From contig JAMCQL010000047.1 of the NCBI GenBank assembly GCA_023381615.1, positions 24,657 through 88,656 on the forward strand: a DNA stretch of 64,000 nucleotides, in the 5' to 3' direction. Shown here piece by piece: positions 34,882-43,113 of this stretch. Made by a program: the position numbers and the translations under genes. Below the pieces are notes generated by a model. That model worked only from the letters and a program-made list of their open reading frames with translations, was not told where the DNA came from and searched no databases. The DNA is from Bacteroidota bacterium. Lineage in GTDB: Bacteria > Bacteroidota > Ignavibacteria > Kryptoniales > JAKASW01. Position 1 is the stretch's first letter. Each line of letters opens with the position of its first letter.

Positions 34882-35091
34882 ATGAAGGAAAAACAAAATT
34901 CTGATTTGTCTTCCGGCTTACAAAGAAGAAAGATATTGGGCTGGGTGGGACTTGGTTTAGTCGGCGCGTTTGCTGTGAAGGCATTGCCGATGAAGTTCAT
35001 CTCGAAAAGAATCGAACGAAAGAATAAAGTAAAAGTTTCTATTAATGAATTAGCAGTAAAACGGAACAAGAAGGCAACTAGACATGGCTGA
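34882..35091 (+). CDS. Small twin-arginine membrane protein between actA and actB
   Basis: The 69-residue product starts at ATG 34882 with AAGGGAAGGA just upstream. An earlier in-frame ATG at 34849 is inside actA. It reads SGLQRRKILGWVGLGLVGAF, a twin-arginine motif followed by one hydrophobic helix, then a basic tail (KFISKRIERKNKVKVSINEL). It lies 11 bases after actA and overlaps the start of actB by 8 bases, so it is co-translated with them. Nothing is recognisable by function. It could be a single-pass assembly factor or a small subunit of complex III. The tail after the helix has no Cys or His for a cofactor. Confidence 0.7.
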   Translation: MKEKQNSDLSSGLQRRKILGWVGLGLVGAFAVKALPMKFISKRIERKNKVKVSINELAVKRNKKATRHG

Positions 35092-38000
35092 TTCAAATAA
35101 AGAAAATCCTGAAAAGGGTCAATTTTATTGGAAGAGTCTCAAAGAATTTCACGACGACCCTGCATCTGCTGAAGCGAAGGCAAACGAGTTCATGGCAGGA
35201 GTAACGGATGACTTTAAGTTATCCGGCATGTCGGATATGTCTCGCAGAAAATTTCTCGCGCTGTTGACGGCTTCCGCATCTTTTGCAGCGGCGAGTTGTT
35301 CCACTTATCCCAGCAAGGGTGAGGTAATACCTTACAATAAAGAACCGCGCGGAGTGATTCCTGGAATAGCGAACTACTACGCCTCGACTTGCACTGGCTG
35401 CAATCAGGCGTGCGGGATCCTCGTGAAGACAAGAGAAGGCCGTCCCATTAAGATAAACGGTAACGACGAACATCCGGTAAATAAAGGAAAGATTTGCGCG
35501 CGAGGTCAGGCTTCGATCTTGAATTTGTACGACCCGGAAAGGATTCGCGAGCCGCAAAAGAAAAGCGGAAGCAGCTTTTCGAAATCATCCTGGGCATCTG
35601 CGAATGGAACAATCATCAGCGCATTAAGCGCGGCGGTATCGAGCGGCAAGGAGATTGCCGTTGTGATGAAGACACTGCTTTCTCCGACAGCGAAAAAAGC
35701 GTTCGACGAATTTGCCGCAAAGTATCCAACTGTGAAACTTTATTCTTACGAGTTCTTCAGCAACGTGAACAGAAATTCTGCGTGGAAGAAGTCTTACGGC
35801 AGCGAGCAATTTCCCCTGATAAGTTGGGATAAAGCAAAGTTGATTTTGGCTCTTGAAGCGGATTTCCTCGGGAACGAAGGAAACATGATCGAGCAGACAA
35901 GAATGTTCGTCGAGACACGGAACAATGGTGACATAAAGAATTTCAGCCGTCTGGTAGTTGCAGAATCTGAAGTGAGTATTACGGGGATGAACGCCGACAT
36001 CAGGTTGAGTCTCCATCCGGAAGAACAATACAACTTTGTAATGTCGCTCTTGCATGAGTTCGTGGTTAAACGGCAAGTTTCACGATTTGCGCTTGACAGA
36101 AACGTTGTTAATACGCTGCAGGATTTTTCACTAGAAAAGTTTGCTGAAAGAAATGGGATAGATCAGAAGTCTTTGAAGGGTCTTGTTTCTTACATGTCAA
36201 AATACAAAGACTCTTCAATTGTTTACGCCGGTGACAGGCTTCCGGAGTCTGTTCACATCGCCGTTAATTTTCTCAACGAAGTGCTTGGTAGTACAAGACT
36301 TTACCGCGAAAATCAGGCAAATATTGAGCTTTTGGCATATTCGACCGCGCAGGATTGGGAAGGCCTTGTCTCAAAAATGATGTCGGGAAATGTCGAAGTC
36401 GTCATTCATTATGACTCCAATCCGGTGTACCATCTTCCCGAAGATTATGGTTATGCAGCAGCTCTTGGAAAAGTTTCAACGATAGTGACTCTGGCTCAAA
36501 CAGAGAATGAATCTTCAGCGGCAAGTCAGTGGCTGCTTCCGATAAATCACGATCTTGAATCATGGAACGATTTCCAGACGCGCACGGGTCTTTACAGCCT
36601 TCAACAACCAGTGATATATCCATTGTATACAACACGACAGAAGGAAGCTATCGTTATAACCTGGGCATCGGGGAACGAGAGCGCGTACCATGATACGCTT
36701 TATCACGAATACCTAATGAACAGGTGGCAAAAGGAAGTTTATCCTTCCATGAAGCTTGCCGTCGATTTCAAAACATTTTGGTACAGCGCTTTGCACGACG
36801 GTGTGGTGAGCTTTGTTGAAAAGCCAGAAGGTTGGGATTCATACAAAGTCGAATCATTCACATCTTTACCCACCCCTTCGACTTCCAAAGGTTATTCTGT
36901 GGTTCTTGCCGAAAGCTACGTCTTAGGCGACGGGCGTTTTGCAAGCAACGGCTGGCTGCAGGAGCTGCCGCATCCGGTGACGAAAGTGGTGTGGGATAAT
37001 TACGCTGCTCTTTCTCCTGACACGGCAAAAGAACTCGGCGTTGATTACAACGATCTCGTGGAAGTCCGGATTGACAATCGAAAACAGAAACTGCCCGTAT
37101 TCATCCAGCCCGGAATGGCAAGGAAAGTCGTTGCCATCGAGCTCGGATATGGAAGGACAAACGCCGGTACAGTCGGAACGGGAATAGGTGTCAATGCAAA
37201 TGTCTTTCTTAGCAAAAAAGGGTCTTTCAGCCAGTGGATATACTCTGATGCTGCTGTCTCTAAAGTTAACGGCAAATATGAACTTGTCACGACGATGGAG
37301 CACTATTCAATCGATAATATTTTCAACAAAGACATTCAGTTCACCCGCGGTATAATACGCGAAGGTACTATTGACGAATATGAGAAAGATCCAAATTTCA
37401 TACAGGTAGAACGCGAAGCGGATAAGCCTGTAAGCATATATAAGAAATTCGAGTACAACGGCATCAAATGGGCGATGTCTATCGATCTGAACAAATGTAC
37501 TGGCTGCAGTGCTTGCGTTATCTCGTGCAACGTAGAGAACAATATTCCTGTGGTTGGCAAAGATCAGGTTAAAGTAAGCCGTGAAATGCAGTGGTTGCGG
37601 ATTGATCGATATTATTCGGGCACACCTGTCGAGCCGAAAATCAGTCTGCAGCCAATGCTTTGTCAGCAGTGCGACAATGCAACATGCGAGAACGTTTGTC
37701 CGGTCGCTGCGACGACGCACAGCCCAGACGGATTGAACATGATGGTTTACAACCGCTGCGTTGGAACAAGATACTGCTCCAACAACTGCCCGTACAAAGT
37801 TCGCAGATTCAACTTCTTTAACTTCAGATATCATTTCGATGGCGGTTACTATGCACAGCAGCCGGTTGAGATGGTCAACAATCCTGAAGTAACGGTTCGC
37901 ACGCGAGGTGTTATGGAAAAGTGCACGTTCTGTGTCCAGCGAATTGTTGAGGCACGTCAAGAGGCACTGCAGGATGGGAGGAAGTTCAAAGGAAGCGATG

Positions 38001-38173
38001 TGGTCACAGCCTGTCAGGAAGCATGTCCCGCTGATGCAATTATCTTTGGCGATATGAACGATCCAAATTCTGACGTTTCAAAAATGCGAGAACACCCGCT
38101 TGGGTATTATGCTCTCGAGGAACTCGGAACAAAACCGAACGTGACATATCTCGCAAAGCTAAGAAACATTTGA
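35084..38173 (+). CDS. actB: Alternative complex III subunit ActB, Fe-S/molybdopterin-like
   Basis: The 1029-residue product begins with a long pre-sequence, then MSRRKFLALLTASASFAAA, a twin-arginine signal at about residues 50-68 that ends at a lipobox-like AASC. The first part (about 75-700) has the fold of molybdopterin oxidoreductases: CTGCNQACGILVKTREGRPI and NKGKICARGQAS. No Mo-cofactor role is assumed, since ActB proteins of this class lack it. The last 240 residues form a four-cluster ferredoxin domain: CTGCSACVISCNVENNIPVV, CQQCDNATCENVCPVAA, CVGTRYCSNNCPYKVRRF and CTFCVQRI...CQEACPADAI. It carries electrons from ActC toward the hemes. Confidence 0.96.
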   Translation: MADSNKENPEKGQFYWKSLKEFHDDPASAEAKANEFMAGVTDDFKLSGMSDMSRRKFLALLTASASFAAASCSTYPSKGEVIPYNKEPRGVIPGIANYYASTCTGCNQACGILVKTREGRPIKINGNDEHPVNKGKICARGQASILNLYDPERIREPQKKSGSSFSKSSWASANGTIISALSAAVSSGKEIAVVMKTLLSPTAKKAFDEFAAKYPTVKLYSYEFFSNVNRNSAWKKSYGSEQFPLISWDKAKLILALEADFLGNEGNMIEQTRMFVETRNNGDIKNFSRLVVAESEVSITGMNADIRLSLHPEEQYNFVMSLLHEFVVKRQVSRFALDRNVVNTLQDFSLEKFAERNGIDQKSLKGLVSYMSKYKDSSIVYAGDRLPESVHIAVNFLNEVLGSTRLYRENQANIELLAYSTAQDWEGLVSKMMSGNVEVVIHYDSNPVYHLPEDYGYAAALGKVSTIVTLAQTENESSAASQWLLPINHDLESWNDFQTRTGLYSLQQPVIYPLYTTRQKEAIVITWASGNESAYHDTLYHEYLMNRWQKEVYPSMKLAVDFKTFWYSALHDGVVSFVEKPEGWDSYKVESFTSLPTPSTSKGYSVVLAESYVLGDGRFASNGWLQELPHPVTKVVWDNYAALSPDTAKELGVDYNDLVEVRIDNRKQKLPVFIQPGMARKVVAIELGYGRTNAGTVGTGIGVNANVFLSKKGSFSQWIYSDAAVSKVNGKYELVTTMEHYSIDNIFNKDIQFTRGIIREGTIDEYEKDPNFIQVEREADKPVSIYKKFEYNGIKWAMSIDLNKCTGCSACVISCNVENNIPVVGKDQVKVSREMQWLRIDRYYSGTPVEPKISLQPMLCQQCDNATCENVCPVAATTHSPDGLNMMVYNRCVGTRYCSNNCPYKVRRFNFFNFRYHFDGGYYAQQPVEMVNNPEVTVRTRGVMEKCTFCVQRIVEARQEALQDGRKFKGSDVVTACQEACPADAIIFGDMNDPNSDVSKMREHPLGYYALEELGTKPNVTYLAKLRNI

Positions 38174-38186
38174 TCGGAGAAGAACA

Positions 38187-39566
38187 TTGGAAGTAGTCGA
38201 TTACAGTAAAGCTCCCCCTCTCATCGAAGGGAATCCAACGCTCGGACATATTGACGACTCTATCGCTGTGCCGATGGAGAAGCGCCCGTCGAAGAAGTAC
38301 TTCGCGGCATTGTCAATCACTCTGACGATGCTTCTGATTGGAGCCGTAGCTCTCGGGTACACATTCTATTATGGTATCGGAATGTGGGGGAACAATATCC
38401 CTGTCGGTTGGGCTTTCGATATTACGAACTTTGTATTCTGGATTGGCATTGGTCATGCCGGCACACTTATTTCGGCGATACTGTTTCTTTTCCGGCAGAG
38501 GTGGAGAACTGGAATAGCTCGATTTGCAGAAGCGATGACGATCTTTGCGGTGATGTGCGCCGGTCTGTTTCCGCTGATTCACCTTGGACGACCGTGGTAC
38601 GCAGCTTTCGTATTTCCGTATCCGAACCAGCATGGGATTTGGATCAACTTCAACTCTCCTCTTGTCTGGGACGTATTTGCAGTCTCAACTTATTTCACTG
38701 TGTCTTTAATGTTTTGGTATATCGGCTTGATTCCTGATCTTGCGTCGATGCGCGACAGAACGACAAACAAGTTCAAGAAGGCGGTCTATTCTGTATTAAG
38801 TCTTGGCTGGAGATTTTCGAACAAGCATTGGCAGCATTACGAGAAGACTTACGTTATACTTGCCGGTCTTGCAACACCGCTGGTGCTGTCAGTTCACAGT
38901 ATAGTCAGCTTTGACTTCGCCGTATCAATTCTCCCGGGCTGGCACACGACAATATTCCCGCCGTATTTCGTTGCTGGTGCTATATTCTCCGGATTTGCAA
39001 TGGTGATGACTGTTCTCATAATTGTCAGAAAAGTTTTCGATTTGGAATACATCATCACGAAAAAGCATCTCGACAAAATGGCAAAGATCATTTTGGTAAC
39101 AAGCATGATGGTTGCCTATGCTTACTTGATGGAACCGTTCATCGCATGGTACAGCGGGAATGCTGTCGACTGGTTCGTGGTGGTAAGTCGGGCGACTGGC
39201 CATTATGCGGTTGGTTTCTGGATGATGGTTGCGTGCAACGTATTTATTCCGCAGCTCTTCTGGTTCAAGAAAATTAGAAGTTCAATTCCCGCTTTGTTTA
39301 TCATTTCGCTTCTCGTAAATGTCGGGATGTGGCTTGAGAGATATATCATAATTGTAACTTCTCTTTACAGGGATTTTCTTCCTTCCGCATGGCACATTTA
39401 CACGCCAACTATCTTTGATTTCGGAATTCTGATCGGAAGTTTCGGATTATTCTTCACGCTCGTTCTCCTCTTCTCAAGAACACTTCCGGTGATTTCGATG
39501 TCCGAAGTGAAGGGCGTAGTTGAGGGTGCTCATCCAACACATCATATTGGTGCAGAACATGAGTGA
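38187..39566 (+). CDS. actC: Alternative complex III subunit ActC (NrfD-like)
   Basis: The 459-residue integral membrane protein has about ten helices and belongs to the NrfD/PsrC family, which holds the quinol site. It starts at TTG 38187 with CGGAGA eight bases upstream. The first recognisable helix is FAALSITLTMLLIGAVALGY. Conserved charged and His residues in helices (WIGIGHAGTLISAILF; FPLIHLGRPWYAAFVF) fit the quinol and proton sites of the family. The His-Ala-Gly segment is characteristic. It overlaps the actD-actE start by 8 bases. Confidence 0.95.
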   Translation: MEVVDYSKAPPLIEGNPTLGHIDDSIAVPMEKRPSKKYFAALSITLTMLLIGAVALGYTFYYGIGMWGNNIPVGWAFDITNFVFWIGIGHAGTLISAILFLFRQRWRTGIARFAEAMTIFAVMCAGLFPLIHLGRPWYAAFVFPYPNQHGIWINFNSPLVWDVFAVSTYFTVSLMFWYIGLIPDLASMRDRTTNKFKKAVYSVLSLGWRFSNKHWQHYEKTYVILAGLATPLVLSVHSIVSFDFAVSILPGWHTTIFPPYFVAGAIFSGFAMVMTVLIIVRKVFDLEYIITKKHLDKMAKIILVTSMMVAYAYLMEPFIAWYSGNAVDWFVVVSRATGHYAVGFWMMVACNVFIPQLFWFKKIRSSIPALFIISLLVNVGMWLERYIIIVTSLYRDFLPSAWHIYTPTIFDFGILIGSFGLFFTLVLLFSRTLPVISMSEVKGVVEGAHPTHHIGAEHE

Positions 39567-40725
39567 AATCCAAAGGATCCCGCCTAGCGGGAGACGTCTC
39601 TACGGAATAACTGCAATCTTTGACAATCCGGACAAAGTCCTTTCTGCCACAAAAGCAGCAACACAGGAAGGTTACAAAGACTTTGACGTATACAGTCCTT
39701 ACCCGATTCACGGACTCGACAATGCGATGAAATTGAAGCCCTCAAGGATCGGTGTCGTTACACTAGTGCTTGCAATGATTGGCGTCGTTTCAATATTGCT
39801 TTTCACATGGTGGACAAATTCCGTCAATTATCCTCTGATTATTGGCGGGAAACCATACTTTGCCTGGCCATCATATATTCCGATTACTTTCGAAATGGCT
39901 GTGTTGTTCGGCGCTGTGTCGACTGTTATCAGCCTGATTGCCATCTGGCTTGGGCTTCCGCGCAACAGTCATCCGCTCCATGATACCGAATTCATGAAGA
40001 AGGTATCGAGCGACAGATTTGGGGTTTGCGTTGAGGCAACCGATCCGAAATTTGATGAGAAACAAACAATGGATTTTCTCCAAAGGCTCGGCGGAGAAAA
40101 CGTTGAGCTTGCCTATTATGAGGTTCACGAGCTGTCTCTCAGGAAGGCGGTTCTCGATCCGAAGTTCGTTGGCGCGATGGTTATCGTTGCCGTCGCGTCT
40201 TCGGGTGCGACTTATTTCAGTTTGAACAAGATGCTGCTAATGCGTCCGTGGAGCTCCCTGAACAATCAGTTTAAAGTATTGCCGGAGTCGCGAAGCACTT
40301 TTTATGCTGATGGATTTGCGATGAGACCGCCAGTGGAGGGCACTGTAGCGCGTGGCCATATGCCTTACATTTTTTCGGGCAATATGCCGTCTGCGGAAAA
40401 GTATATGAAGAATCCGTTGTTACCGACGCCTCGCGTAATGGAAGTCGGACAGAGAGACTTCAATACATATTGCAGTCCTTGTCATGGTTATTTCGGAGAT
40501 GGTGACAGCAGACTGCAAGGACAATTCCCAAGCCCGCCGAGTCTTCACAGCGACACTTTGAGGCATGCTCCGGATGGACATTTTTATCAAGTTATGACCG
40601 ATGGATTCCAGAATGTCATGCCATCGTACGCGCGCCAAATTCCGCGTGACGAGCGCTGGGCAATCGTTTGGTATATCCGCGCACTTCAAAGAGCAGAACA
40701 CGCAAAGGGGTCCGACGTAAAATGA
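39559..40725 (+). CDS. Fused ActD-ActE: DUF3341 membrane domain plus monoheme cytochrome c
   Basis: The 388-residue product starts at ATG 39559 inside the end of actC. An ATG at 39520 in the same frame lies further inside actC and is less likely. Residues 1-185 match ActD: a DUF3341-type head (RRLYGITAIFDNPDKVLSAT) and two helices (GVVTLVLAMIGVVSILLFTW; MAVLFGAVSTVISLIAIWLG). After a third helix (about 215-235) comes a cytochrome c domain with the single heme site CSPCH at residue 305, Met ligand candidates in VMPSYARQIP, and a C-terminal RWAIVWYIRAL helix, as in ActE. In many organisms these are two genes. Here one chain carries both, with no stop or shift between them. Confidence 0.93.
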   Translation: MSEIQRIPPSGRRLYGITAIFDNPDKVLSATKAATQEGYKDFDVYSPYPIHGLDNAMKLKPSRIGVVTLVLAMIGVVSILLFTWWTNSVNYPLIIGGKPYFAWPSYIPITFEMAVLFGAVSTVISLIAIWLGLPRNSHPLHDTEFMKKVSSDRFGVCVEATDPKFDEKQTMDFLQRLGGENVELAYYEVHELSLRKAVLDPKFVGAMVIVAVASSGATYFSLNKMLLMRPWSSLNNQFKVLPESRSTFYADGFAMRPPVEGTVARGHMPYIFSGNMPSAEKYMKNPLLPTPRVMEVGQRDFNTYCSPCHGYFGDGDSRLQGQFPSPPSLHSDTLRHAPDGHFYQVMTDGFQNVMPSYARQIPRDERWAIVWYIRALQRAEHAKGSDVK

Positions 40726-41912
40726 TTACTACAGACAAAACAGTTGCACTGAAAACCGTCAAGCTGCCCGAGTCATTTTCGCGAATCTCATGGAGCCTTT
40801 TGATCATCGGAATAATTTTGACTCTGTTGTCTTTCGCAGTAAATCCAAAACATGCTTCATTCGGATTGATCATGACGCTTGCGTTCGTAGCAAGTGTTGG
40901 TATAGGATCGCTCTTCTGGGTTGGGATTGAGTATGTCAGTTCCGCCGTCTGGAGTACCGCGCTCAGAAGACCGTTTGAGTTTATTGCAGGCGTAATTCCT
41001 TTCTTGATCGTAATAGCCATTCCACTCCTGTTAAAGATGCACACGGTTTTCGAGTGGACTCGCAAAAGTTTGCTGAAAACTGACCCGGCTCTGGTTATCA
41101 AAGCACCTTATCTGAACGAACCGTTTTTTATCGTACGCACTTTAGTCGTTTTTGGAATATGGTGGCTTTTCTATTATTTGATAATCAAAAACTCAAAACT
41201 TCAGGATACCACCCGTGACCCAAAATTGACTGCGAGGAATGTAAGGCTATCTGCGGCGTTCATGCCGATTTTCGGAATCACGCTGACAATTTTCTCGATC
41301 GACTGGATGATGAGCCTGACACCTGATTGGTTCTCCACTGTATTTGGGGTCTACTTCTTTTCGGGCGCAGTGCTCGCGGCGATGGCATTTGCAACTTTGC
41401 TGATCGTTAAGCTTAACGAAAGAAATCTCTTCCCGGTAAAACTCACGGCTGATCATTATTACAATCTTGGAGCATTTCTTTTCGCTTTTGTCAACTTTTG
41501 GGCATATATCGGATTCAGCCAATTCATGCTCCAATGGTATGGCAATCTGACGGTGGAAACCGCCTGGTATATTCCGAGAATGCATGGCAGCTGGGCGGTG
41601 ATTTCAATCGCCCTAGTATTGGTGCATTTCATAATCCCATTCTTTGCATTGTTAACAAAGCCTGCAAAGATGAATCCTCACCGGTTGGTTTTCATGTCCG
41701 TTTGGATTTTGTTTGCGCACGCACTTGACATTTATTGGATTGTGATGCCGGTGTATGATCCGGGAGGCGCTACATTCGGATTGAGTGAGCTTGCGTTTCT
41801 AATAGCATCGGCTGGAATAATACTCACTGTCTTCTCGTACAAGGCGAAGAGCAATAACCTTGTGCCGGTGGGCGATCCTAAACTTCAACGCGGACTTGAG
41901 TTTCACATTTAA
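40722..41912 (+). CDS. actF: Alternative complex III subunit ActF (NrfD-like)
   Basis: The 396-residue product starts at ATG 40722, overlapping the ActD-ActE stop by four bases (ATGA). About ten helices are visible, for example SWSLLIIGIILTLLSFAVNP and GLIMTLAFVASVGIGSLFWV. It is a second NrfD/PsrC-type integral membrane subunit, paralogous to ActC but more divergent, as expected for ActF. The helix segment RRPFEFIAGVIPFLIVIAIP resembles the central family core. The next gene, a cytochrome c, starts 15 bases later. Confidence 0.93.
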   Translation: MITTDKTVALKTVKLPESFSRISWSLLIIGIILTLLSFAVNPKHASFGLIMTLAFVASVGIGSLFWVGIEYVSSAVWSTALRRPFEFIAGVIPFLIVIAIPLLLKMHTVFEWTRKSLLKTDPALVIKAPYLNEPFFIVRTLVVFGIWWLFYYLIIKNSKLQDTTRDPKLTARNVRLSAAFMPIFGITLTIFSIDWMMSLTPDWFSTVFGVYFFSGAVLAAMAFATLLIVKLNERNLFPVKLTADHYYNLGAFLFAFVNFWAYIGFSQFMLQWYGNLTVETAWYIPRMHGSWAVISIALVLVHFIIPFFALLTKPAKMNPHRLVFMSVWILFAHALDIYWIVMPVYDPGGATFGLSELAFLIASAGIILTVFSYKAKSNNLVPVGDPKLQRGLEFHI

Positions 41913-41927
41913 AGAGATGAATTCGTG

Positions 41928-42902
41928 ATGGAAATTAAAGATCAAAAATCAAATCCGGAAATGAAAGAATCATTCTTTGTTCGCAAGGTTTGGCTGTCTC
42001 CATTATTCTACATCTATTTCCTCAGCGTTCTGTCTGCGCTCGGATACTTGTACGTCAACAGACTGAGCATGATCAATCGCAATTCCATTCAGCCGGATAT
42101 TGCGGTCGATTCCGCGTACAATACCCCGGTCAAAGATTTGACTGCCGTAAAAGGCGGAGCTTCAGAGAAAATTGATCTGTCGACTCTGCTCGAACCGACG
42201 AAGCAACAGCTTGCCAGAGGCGAGCAACTGTTCAAAATGGATTGTGCACCTTGTCATGGACTTGACGGAAAAGGTGACGGACCTGCAGCGGCGAGTCTGA
42301 ACCCGAAACCAAGGGATTTTCACAGCACGACCGGATGGATCAATGGACGCAAGCTTTCCCAGATGTTGAAAACGGTTTCTGAAGGAATTCCTGGAAGCGC
42401 GATGGTGTCATTTGCAGGGAGTTTACCGATTACTGATAGACTCGCGGTAGTCGACTACATAAGGACCTTTTCAAGTGATTTCCCGAAAGACTCACCTGAG
42501 GAACTTGAAGCCCTAAATAAGACTTATCATCTTGAGAAGGGTGAAGTAACGCCTTCGCAAATTCCTGTAAGTGAAGCTATGAGACAAATTGAGGAGGAAG
42601 CGATACCGAGAGTTAAGAGCACCACGACAGTGATGTCGTACATTTCACAACATTCTACAGATGAAGGAAGCAGAATATTTAGCAGTGTTACAACCGATAA
42701 GAAACGGGCTTTAACAATGCTTGCTGCATCCGGTTTTTGGAGCAAAAGTCGATCTGACTTTGTTGCGATGGTGACTTCAGATGCTTTGCAAAACGGATTT
42801 GATCCTAAGGTGGCCCAGCTCAGTGTTCAGGATTGGCAGACGCTTTACGGTTATTTGAAAGGTTTATTCGCATCAAAAGATGTGGCATCAAGCAATGGTT
42901 AA
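41928..42902 (+). CDS. Membrane-anchored monoheme cytochrome c
   Basis: The 324-residue product starts at ATG 41928 (or GTG 41925). It has one N-terminal helix (WLSPLFYIYFLSVLSALGYL), a class I cytochrome domain with CAPCHGLDGKGDGPAA (heme Cys at 106 and 109) and a Met ligand candidate in the MVSFAG segment. A long C-terminal segment (about 205-324) without heme motifs contains helices rich in Lys/Asp. It sits between ActF and the oxidase genes, so it is a good candidate for the electron carrier linking complex III to the caa3 oxidase, or for a further ACIII subunit (ActG-like position). This is inference from context. Confidence 0.88.
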   Translation: MEIKDQKSNPEMKESFFVRKVWLSPLFYIYFLSVLSALGYLYVNRLSMINRNSIQPDIAVDSAYNTPVKDLTAVKGGASEKIDLSTLLEPTKQQLARGEQLFKMDCAPCHGLDGKGDGPAAASLNPKPRDFHSTTGWINGRKLSQMLKTVSEGIPGSAMVSFAGSLPITDRLAVVDYIRTFSSDFPKDSPEELEALNKTYHLEKGEVTPSQIPVSEAMRQIEEEAIPRVKSTTTVMSYISQHSTDEGSRIFSSVTTDKKRALTMLAASGFWSKSRSDFVAMVTSDALQNGFDPKVAQLSVQDWQTLYGYLKGLFASKDVASSNG

Positions 42903-42916
42903 CGAAAAAGCAGGTT

Positions 42917-42957
42917 CACAGCGAGACACAGAGAAGACACAGAGTGGCACAGAGAGA
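42917..42957. repeat. Low-complexity cacagaga repeat, half of a palindromic element
   Basis: The stretch is built of repeated cacagaga/gacacaga words (gagacacagagaagacac and onward), the type found as an arm of long interspersed palindromes elsewhere in the window (60993-61065, 51546-51650). Only one arm is clear here. It lies between the cytochrome c stop and the sco start. ORFs that read into it from the sco frame are probably not translated. Confidence 0.5.
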
Positions 42958-42969
42958 ATTTCAGATTCA

Positions 42970-43010
42970 AACCTTGTCAAGGGTGAAAAGCTCTTAACCT
43001 TGACAAGGTT
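42970..43010 (+). terminator. Strong inverted repeat with U-rich tail (nested palindrome)
   Basis: aaccttgtcaagg (42970-42982) pairs perfectly over 13 bp with ccttgacaaggtt (42998-43010), 15-base loop, followed by TTGTTCTT. Each arm is itself a near-palindrome (ccttg-t-caagg). It may act as a terminator or attenuator that separates the act genes from the sco-cox genes, or it may be an interspersed repeat that has been used as one. Confidence 0.65.
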
Positions 43011-43052
43011 TTGTTCTTATCGGCCCCCTTCGACACGATCACACTCGAAAAT

Positions 43053-43074
43053 TGTCCGTAGGATCCTGCGGACA
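43053..43074. repeat. 22-bp palindrome (copy at 61126)
   Basis: tgtccgtaggatcctgcggaca is an imperfect palindrome centred on ggatcc. A second copy differing at three positions lies at 61126-61147. Both lie in gene-free DNA between other palindromes, so I treat it as another interspersed palindromic repeat. Confidence 0.6.
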
Positions 43075-43113
43075 GTTCGCGAGCAATTATCTTCAACGCG
43101 TAGATTCTCGTCC

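Noticed and set aside
42880..43113. Extended N-terminus of the Sco protein
   Set aside because: The extra 78 residues come from cacagaga repeat, a 13-bp hairpin and a 22-bp palindrome, and have no protein-like composition.
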